NCBI RefSeq assembly: GCF_027579695.1
Contig: NC_083583.1
Span: 7,579,658 to 7,643,657 of the forward strand
DNA: 64,000 bases
DNA from: Neoarius graeffei
Lineage: Eukaryota > Chordata > Actinopteri > Siluriformes > Ariidae
Direction of reading: 5' to 3'
The notes beneath the pieces are model-generated. The model searched no databases. It had not been told where the DNA came from and saw only the letters and a list, made by a program, of their open reading frames with translations. Each line of letters opens with the position of its first letter. Position 1 is the stretch's first letter. The position numbers and the translations under genes are program-made. Shown piece after piece: positions 55,785-64,000 of the stretch.

Positions 55785-56161
55785 CATCTCATCTCATTAT
55801 CTCTAGCCGCTTTATCCTTCTACAGGGTCGCAGGCGAGCTGGATCCTATCCCAGCTGACTACGGGCGAAAGGCGGGGTACACCCTGGACAAGTCGCCAGG
55901 TCATCACAGGGCTGACACATAGACACAGATAACCATTCACACTCACATTCACACCTACGCTCAATTTAGAGTCACCAGTTAACCTAACCTGCATGTCTTT
56001 GGACTGTGGGGGAAACCGGAGTACCCGGAGGAAACCCACGCGGACACGGGGAGAACATGCAAACTCCGCACAGAAAGGCCCTCGCCGGCCACGGGGCTCG
56101 AACCCGGACCTTCTTGCTGTGAGGCGACAGCGCTAACCACTACACCACCGTGCCGCCCAGA
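55785..56161 (-). mobile_element. tRNA-derived SINE, minus orientation
   Basis: Reverse-complement copy of the 34405 variant. Duplication ttaattact at 55776-55784 and 56162-56170. Head at the right (ccaccgtgccgccc). Confidence 0.92.
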
Positions 56162-56229
56162 TTAATTACTACTGTTGGAATAAAAAAATACAACTAATCA
56201 TCATCACAGATTAATTGTAATACATTCAC

Positions 56230-58046
56230 ATGGGTGCAAGTTTTCCGGCATGTGCCGGAAGCTCCGTTTTTTTTTTTTTCGGTTCTGAAAAAGTCATTTT
56301 TCTAAATCGTGTAAATCCGTTAAGATTTTTTTTTGGGGGGGGGGGGGGGGGGTATGGGGTGGCCCTCTCACTGTCTCACTCTCATAGGGCCAATGATTTT
56401 CCGCGATTGCGGAAAACGGACGGAAATTACGGAATTCTTATAGTGAAACATTGCTTGCGTGTCAAAGTGTAACTGCCGCAGAAGGCTTCTGCGTAACTGC
56501 TGCTAACGCCCGAGCAGACATGCCTTTCCGGTCAAGGCAGCTTTGTCGGCGATTGTGATTGGCTTGTGGCACACTTAGCCAGCCAATGATCTGCTTGTTT
56601 ACAGATTCGCTCCCCGTGTCGCAACCAGAATGGCAACCGCGAAAAAGAAACGAATGCTCTGGTGGCCAAGGACGCCATATGGTTGCCAGTGGCGAGTGTG
56701 GACGTTGAGCGCTCCTTTTCCATGTATAAACCTCTTCTAAATGACAGAAGATTCAGTCTCACGGAGACCAACACTAAACAACTTATGATGCTCGATCATA
56801 ATGGTGATATCGAGCATATTCAGACTGAGAATATTCAGGACTGTCATTACAATCAAAGTTAAACTATTCTAGTCTGTTTGAGAGTGTGTTCTAGTCTGAG
56901 AGTGTGTTCTATGTTTTGTTAGGAAACATTGTTTCATGAGTTTGTGGTGTACTAAAAAAGATGGATATAGAGTAATATTTTTAAACAGTCATTTATGAGT
57001 ATTGTCATTACAGGCTCAGTAAGTATTACTGAATATTAATTTATCCCTATTAATTTATCAGTACTCAATATTATATTGAGATTATATATGCTATTATATT
57101 GCATATATTATATATGAGATGGGTTTTTAGTTAACGGTGATCCTAGTTTCTTGATTTATCTGTTCTCAGTATGTCAAGTAAAATATTTTGAGTTGTCTCA
57201 ATCTGTGATCCCACTTTAATTTTTTTTATTAATGCAATTTATCAGCTTCCTGTCAGTGTAATTGTTTTATTATATTTTTTTTCATGAATGACTTCATCAT
57301 GCAAAGGACCATTTGTGTCTAGAGATGCAATACTTTGAAACCCAAGTAAAATTATGCCAGCCAGAATTACTAAATTGGAGCCAAACAGAACAATTTTGAA
57401 CTGAAATTGTGAAACGGAATTTTTCATTGTCCGAAACGGAAAAAGCCAGATTTTGAAATGGAAAATCATTGGCTCTACTCTCAGCGTATTACCGGGTTAC
57501 CGCGGTACAGTCTCTGCACGAGACAAATCTTTTCATCTCGTCTTCGCCACAAACCTCTTTCAATTTATACGCCGCTCACCGACGAGCGGTCCTGACTAGC
57601 CCGTTGTTTCACGGTGTTATACATGTGTGGCATCATGTTTCACGCACGTAGCACATTGTTCAACCAAATCAACACCGCTATTCCAGTGTATATATTGTAA
57701 AAAAAGGTATCACAGCAAAAGCATATTTAAAAATGGTTGTTTCAACATTTAAATTAGTTGCTAGATGTTTTGAAATATCAGGCCTTGTACTTGAAATATT
57801 ATTTCAGATGAATTGATGAAATGTATTAAACATTTGATGTGAATATGCAAATCATATAACTATTAATATTATCAATGTTTGCATGAGATTTGCATGAGAA
57901 ACAACCATTTTAACTTGTAATTTAAATTTTTTTCAAGCCCTAAGGGGGGCTCACCTCCCTTTGTAAACCCCCCCACATGGCTGCGCCATGCACGTCTGAC
58001 CTTGTCAGACTTTTCAGGTTTTTGAAAATGTTATACTTGCACCCAT
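56230..58046 (+). mobile_element. Internally deleted hAT element
   Basis: Inverted ends atgggtgcaagt and acttgcacccat. Duplication acattcac/gcattcat at 56222-56229 and 58047-58054, two mismatches. It retains both ends of its transposase gene (next entry). A G-run lies at 56336-56352. Confidence 0.7.
56631..56862 (+). pseudogene. hAT transposase C-terminal dimerization piece
   Basis: ATG 56631 begins MATAKKKRM, which looks like the element protein's start. Right after it the sequence jumps to the end of the gene, in another frame: AKDAIWLPVASVDVERSFSM, then LLNDRRFSLTETN and a stop at 56860. The LPVASVDVERSFS-x(n)-R-x-S-L pattern is the hAT C-terminal dimerization domain. All of the catalytic region is deleted. 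Confidence 0.75.
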
Positions 58047-58054
58047 GCATTCAT

Positions 58055-58350
58055 TATTAATTATATTAGTGATGATAAAGCAGCATTCCTTATACCCTCC
58101 TTCTAAACCTTATTTGTATGTCAGGTCAGTTCAGTGCACCTGATACTGCTACTGGTAAACCAGTACAACCTGTGCATGGTCGGGTCGCTGGCGACTAAAA
58201 CGGCAACCCCACTTGGCTTGGCTTGCCTTGTGAGGAGGGTGACACTGGACACCCAGCAGAACGAAAATCAAAATCTGTCAAAGGTCTATTGACCAATCCA
58301 GTACCAGGTGCTCAGTGGCATCACCTTAATGGGCGGAGATTAACAGATCT
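58055..58350. mobile_element. LINE debris, left of a Tc1-like element
   Basis: Sequence such as tgtgcatggtcgggtcgctgg looks like part of a LINE whose 3' part lies at 59850-60540, interrupted by the Tc1-like element. No readable domain in this part. Confidence 0.35.
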
Positions 58351-58351
58351 A

Positions 58352-59841
<1,490 letters not shown>

Positions 59842-59845
59842 CATA

Positions 59846-60600
59846 TACCGGGCAGTCACAATAGTGCCAGTTTGTCTCGGCTAGTCCTTGCCCACTGGCC
59901 CACACTATTGTCTTACCGAGAGAGTGCTTCTGGTAATGCAAAATCTAGTAGTACTTACTTTAATCCATTTGCAGGCAGTTTCATGAAATGGTAAAGAGGA
60001 AGATAAAGAACCGTACCTGCTCAATCGTCGCCCGGGTAAACAAGGATTGTGATGGCCACCTTCCACTCCAAGGGCCAGTGAAAAATTTGTTAGAAAGCTG
60101 TAGAAGACATCTGAACATGGAAGGTCAGAACACTTTTAGACCATGATGGCTCAAATAAATCAGAACTGCAAACTGATCTGGTAGCAATGGAATTAAACAG
60201 ATACAGCACAATTCTGAGTGAAACCCGACTGGCAGAATATGATGACCTAGTTGACCAAGGGAAGAGATCCTGATGCAAAAGAATCTTAGATGGTTCAGAC
60301 ATGTTGAAAGGATGGAAGGGACAAGACTACCTCGGCAGCTCCTCTATTCACAACTGGATGGTGGCACCAGAAGCAAGGGAAGACCAAGGCTAAGGTTTGA
60401 AGACAGGGTCAAACGTAATTTGAAAAGAACTAGACATTGATATTAAACATTGGCAACAACTGGCTGGGAGCAAGCAGAGTTGGCGGGACAAACTTCCCCT
60501 TACTAGACCTAAATGAAACGGTAGTTGTCGTTTCGACGGACTGCATGCTGCTGCTGCTGATGAAACCTTATTACTACAGAAGCTTTCAAGGAAATCAGAA
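59846..60600 (+). mobile_element. LINE 3' fragment
   Basis: After non-coding debris, 60270-60480 reads NLRWFRHVERMEGTRLPRQL and GTRSKGRPRLRFEDRVKRN with stops; these are C-terminal non-LTR ORF landmarks. A short gctgctgctgctgat tract at 60547-60562 may be its tail. Confidence 0.55.
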
Positions 60601-61391
60601 CTGCATGTGAGGTTACACAGGTTTTTGAACAGAAACGTCTGAGAGATGTAATGCTGATCAGGATGAGGATTGGTGCTTGGTGATCAGGCAGCGTGAAGCT
60701 GGAGGTCTGCCTGGCTGTGAAACTTGCTCCAACAGCAGATGTGCCACATGTTCATTTCGGACTGATTGTGATCCGAGAAGCTTGGCATGTTCTCAGATTT
60801 GGCAGCGGGTTCACTGATGAAGCAAATTGGACAAATCTGATAAATTGTGCTATTGTGAAGGGTCTACTATTATGTAATTGCCGTATTAGTTTTAAGATGA
60901 GGCTGGATTGCAGTTGGATCCGTGAAAGGGTTTAACCCGTGTATGAGTGTATTAGCAGATTTGTTTTATTTTTGAAAAAGGAAGTTGGAGTTGGCGTCAA
61001 TCGATAATTCTCGACATAACGCAGTGCCACTTTTTCTCTTCCAACACTCTAATTGGACCCTTGAGCATCAACCAAAATCGAAACCCATCTGGTATTCCCC
61101 CCAAAAAAACCTACTAAGCTGTAAAAAGCTGTTTTACAATCAGGGTAAATTTTTCAGGTCCACAGTAGTCCAAAAATCAAACCTCATATTTTTGTATTTC
61201 TCTGCTGCCAAAAATGACCTTTTGAGATGGAAATGAGCTGCACAGAATTTCCAAGCTACAGGTCATGTACTGGGCGTGTTACTGTGGTGAGAAGAGGCGT
61301 ATAGTGTATTTCAAAAATTGACCAACTTTCTCAAAATCCACAAGAGTAAGGGATATAAAGTGAAAAACTGTTGAAATGGATGTGACACATG
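60601..61391. other. Stretch without recognised gene
   Basis: No exon or element recognised. Confidence 0.4.
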
Positions 61392-61394
61392 TTA

Positions 61395-61686
61395 AGCCTA
61401 GGTCACAACCAGACGTACGATTTTTTGGCCGTGTGATTTTTGGCGTTTCCCAAATCGCTGTGTTTTTTTTGTTCATGGAGAAAGACGCATGTTGGCTGTA
61501 AGTTTGTCTTGCAACATGAAAAAAACGTAAGCGCCCGTAGAGTTTGTTTGACAGGACATAGAACCTCTGCGGCCAGTCTACAGCTCGAAAATCAGCACGT
61601 CACACGCGCGCCCTCCGTGTGTTTCTTGCGTTTTTTTGCACGTAGACCGGCCGTAGGAGCACGTACGGCCGGTTGTGACCGAGGCA
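61395..61686. mobile_element. Short PIF/Harbinger-like MITE
   Basis: Ends AGCCTAGGTCACAACC and (reverse complement) TGCCTCGGTCACAACC. TTA at 61392-61394 and 61687-61689. 292 bases, no gene. Confidence 0.75.
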
Positions 61687-61689
61687 TTA

Positions 61690-61950
61690 AGGACAAATGT
61701 TCAAATTGTACATACTGTGCAGCATTGTGTGTACATGGTGGTGACTGTAATAACAACTGAAGCGATGACTGATGATCCTTGTGGTTTTCCGGAGAGAGAG
61801 GACACTTTTTGACAGACTCACATTTCAACCACATGTGAAGCTCCGCTGCAAAAGTGTCGCACATCTGTTTCAAGTCCTGTTTTTTTGTTTGTTTGTTTGT
61901 TTGTTTTTTTTACTGTGCAACAACAGTATGCTTCAAAAGGGACAAATAAA
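61690..61950. other. Short stretch, nothing recognised
   Basis: A gtttgtttgttt tract lies at 61886-61906. Confidence 0.4.
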
Positions 61951-62765
61951 TATCCATCCATCCATCCATCCATCCATTCATTCATTTTCGGCCGCTCCTC
62001 CGGGTCCAGGTTGCGGGGGTACAATGAAGAAAACTGAATTTGAGGAGAAAATTACTTAATACTAGTGAAATTATCTTGCTTCATGGACAGATGATTTTAC
62101 TTGAATAAGTTGGTTGTGATCTAGAACTAGGTTTAATGATCTCAGAATTGGTGTCTTGTATTCATCTAATAGGAAATGGTAGATCGTTTCAACTGTTCAA
62201 GATATTTTCACTTGCTAAGGTATCATTTTTTGCAGTGTGGCAGCTGAAGCGGAGCAGCCCAGACTTCCCTCTCCCTGGTCACCTCCACCAGCTCTTCCGG
62301 GGGGATACCGAGGCATTTCCAGGCCAGCCGAGAGATGTAATCTCTCCAGCATGTCCTGGGTCTGCCCCGGGGTTTCTTCCCGGTAGGGCATGCCCAGAGA
62401 ACCTCCCCTGGGGGGCGTCCAGGGGGCATCCTAACAAGGTGCCCGAACCACCTCAACTGACTCCTTTCGATGTGGAGGAACAGCGGTTCTACTCCGAGTC
62501 TCTCCCGAATGACCGAGCTTCTCCCCCTGTCTCTAAGGGAGAGCCCAGCCACCCTGCAGAGAAAACTCATTTCTACCGCTTGTATCCGCGATCTCATTCT
62601 TTCGGTCACTACCTACAGCTCGTGACCATAGGTGAGAGTGGGAACGTACACGGAACAGTAAATTGAGAGCTTTGCCTTTTGGCTCAGCTCTCTCTTTACC
62701 ACAACAGACAGGTTTAGTGTCCGCATCACTGCTGACGCTGCCCCGAGCCGTCTGTCCAACTCGGG
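61951..62765 (-). mobile_element. Rex3: 5'-truncated Rex3 copy with a nested MITE
   Basis: The left edge is an atcc tandem tail (61953-61977), then the Rex3 3' end (ttcggccgctcctccgggtc). 62235-62765 continues the ORF C-terminus on the minus strand (RWFGHLVRMPPGRPPGEVL). A MITE of about 217 bases at 62018-62234 separates them. Diverged relative to 36420-39466. Confidence 0.75.
62018..62234. mobile_element. Short MITE inside Rex3
   Basis: Ends tacaatgaagaaaact and (reverse complement) cacactgcaaaaaatg are imperfectly inverted. Common in fish as I remember it. Duplication not certain. Confidence 0.5.
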
Positions 62766-63129
62766 GACAAATATTTTTTGTTCAGAAATCATTTACAACC
62801 TCATTGTATGGCGAGTGATTTCTGGAGAAGGCATTTTTGACGGATGAAGGATCCTGTCAGAGGTGCTTAGTTTACAAAAAATGTAACTTCCACTTAAATA
62901 TCTTTCTACTGTGAATGAAAATACGGTATACATCCCAAAGTAAAACCTAGTTAGTGCTACAAAATGCAATTCTGAATTTAACCAGTAAAATCTAAGTGTA
63001 ATAATTAAAGTAGAATTAAATGAAATGAACGCAAGGTCAAAACTGAGCCTGCGTTTTACTCTTAAACATGTTTAACTCATCTGGCCAGAAGCCCGATGAG
63101 CTGTTGCCATGATGTGGCGTCCGTCGTCC
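62766..63129. other. Stretch without recognised gene
   Basis: Nothing recognised. Confidence 0.4.
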
Positions 63130-63860
63130 ATAATTCAGTTAAATCGTATCTCCTCTGTCGGTTCTCCACAGACTTCCTTGCCGATTGTTTTGTTTGAAAG
63201 AACTCATCACTACGCAGAAAACGTGGTCATTGTTTTCAGATTTTTTTGCTAATGAGTTAGTAATTAGGCCAATTTAATGAATTTTCCAGGCCTCTCACTA
63301 AAATTTTATCTCCTCTCTCATTTCTCATCCGATTTCAGTTCTGATCGATATACACTTGAGGGAAACACAACTTGGTCGTTTGTTTGTTGATTTTCCTGTT
63401 GTAAACAGTTTGTTGACAACTTTGTTGATTATCAGTTAAATCGTGTCTCCTCCCTCAGTTCTCACTGGATTTCGTTTGAAAGAACTAGTCCTTCTGCACA
63501 AAACGTGGTCATTGTATTGTCAGTATTTTACTAACAAATTAGTAATTAGGTCGACTTAACAGATTTTCTTCTGTCTAGAATTGTATCTCCTCCCTCATTT
63601 ATCATGTGAATTCAGTTCTGATCGATGTTTTGGGTCGATCTTCCCTCGGGGAACAACATTTAGTCCTTTGTTGGTTTTCCTGTTGTAAACATTTTGTCAT
63701 GGAGGTTGGTCCTCTCTCACATTGTCACGTTTCAGTTCTGTTTGATGTTTTGGTCGTCATGGTTGTTTTGATGGCAGGCCAGATGAGCGACTACGTCCTT
63801 GACGTTCTGATTATAAGAACTTCTAGAGACATTAGTGCTGTAGGTCGGGTTCTAGGTGTG
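63130..63860. repeat. Diverged tandem repeat, about 296-base period
   Basis: cagttaaatcgtatctcctc (63137) recurs as cagttaaatcgtgtctcctc (63433). Later phrases (gtaattaggccaatttaa, tcagttctgatcgat, ttttcctgttgtaaac) recur in the same order. Each unit seems to hold two halves of about 150 bases. A related segment lies at 17084-17260. Confidence 0.7.
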
Positions 63861-63932
63861 TCCCTGTAAAATAAGGTAGAAGAAAGTCAAGTGTATATGT
63901 ACTGGATCTAGTTGAAGGAGTTAGTTGGTGTC

Positions 63933-64000
63933 AGGGGCACCGCCAGAAATTTTGGGCCCCATGAAAGATTAGAATTTTGGGCCCCCCAACTTTGCCCACC
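63933..64000. mobile_element. Edge of a further repeat, cut by the window end
   Basis: aggggcaccgccagaaattt and ttgggccccatgaaag look like the end of a common fish DNA-element family. Only 68 bases are visible. Confidence 0.4.

Overview
This window is vertebrate nuclear DNA, almost certainly from a teleost fish. The evidence is a Rex3-type non-LTR retrotransposon with a long open frame, many Tc1-like elements with inverted terminal repeats and TA duplications, a high-copy tRNA-derived SINE with a short tandem tail, fish-style hAT, PIF/Harbinger-like and TTAA-flanked DNA elements, and intron-like spacing of short exons. No bacterial operon, CRISPR array, plasmid or phage system is present. The species cannot be fixed from sequence alone.

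The only convincing host-gene signal is a pair of plus-strand, phase 0 exons at 49804-49950 and 54391-54468. Both encode charged, coiled-coil-like peptide and have canonical splice sites. The intron between them holds a Tc1-like element, a decayed Sleeping Beauty-like element and a nested pair of hAT elements. A solo LTR ends about 150 bases before the first exon. The rest of the window is intron or intergenic DNA. Non-repetitive blocks at about 12.4-14.5 kb, 15.3-15.9 kb and 31.2-31.6 kb look like candidate regulatory sequence.

Layout. 0-5 kb: an inverted pair of SINEs, a deleted Tc1-like element carrying a SINE, and a non-autonomous hAT (3116-3911). 4.9-6.1 kb: a TTAA-flanked element carrying a P2X7-C-like zinc-binding coding fragment, itself interrupted by a 348-base fold-back insert. 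6.6-10 kb: an old minus-strand LINE split by two adjacent TA-flanked elements, each with a THAP-domain first exon and a large internal hairpin. 10.7-12 kb: a PIF/Harbinger-like element inside a longer terminal-repeat element. 14.7-15.3 kb: a TTAA-flanked long-inverted-repeat element. 17.8-19.6 kb: a THAP exon cut by a Tc1-like element. 20-23 kb: LINE, then another interspersed repeat, then a rearranged Tc1-like element, nested in that order. 24.7-30.4 kb: three hAT elements with 8-base duplications. 32-35.8 kb: LINE and Rex3 fragments, a second deleted Tc1 with a SINE at the same internal site, and a THAP pseudogene. 35.8-40 kb: a three-level nest of SINE, Harbinger-like element and Rex3 with about 1000 open codons. 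40-45 kb: two hAT elements flank a Tc1-like element with an uninterrupted transposase. 46.7-53.2 kb: three decayed Tc1-like elements and the solo LTR. 53.4-64 kb: hAT-in-hAT, a further SINE, an internally deleted hAT, another Tc1-like element in LINE debris, a small Harbinger-like element, a Rex3 fragment and a diverged tandem repeat.

The genes mostly do not work together as a pathway. They are mobile-element genes in various states of decay. Target duplications at many insertions let their relative order be read directly. Family names rest on motifs, terminal repeats and duplication lengths that I read by eye; no database search was run.
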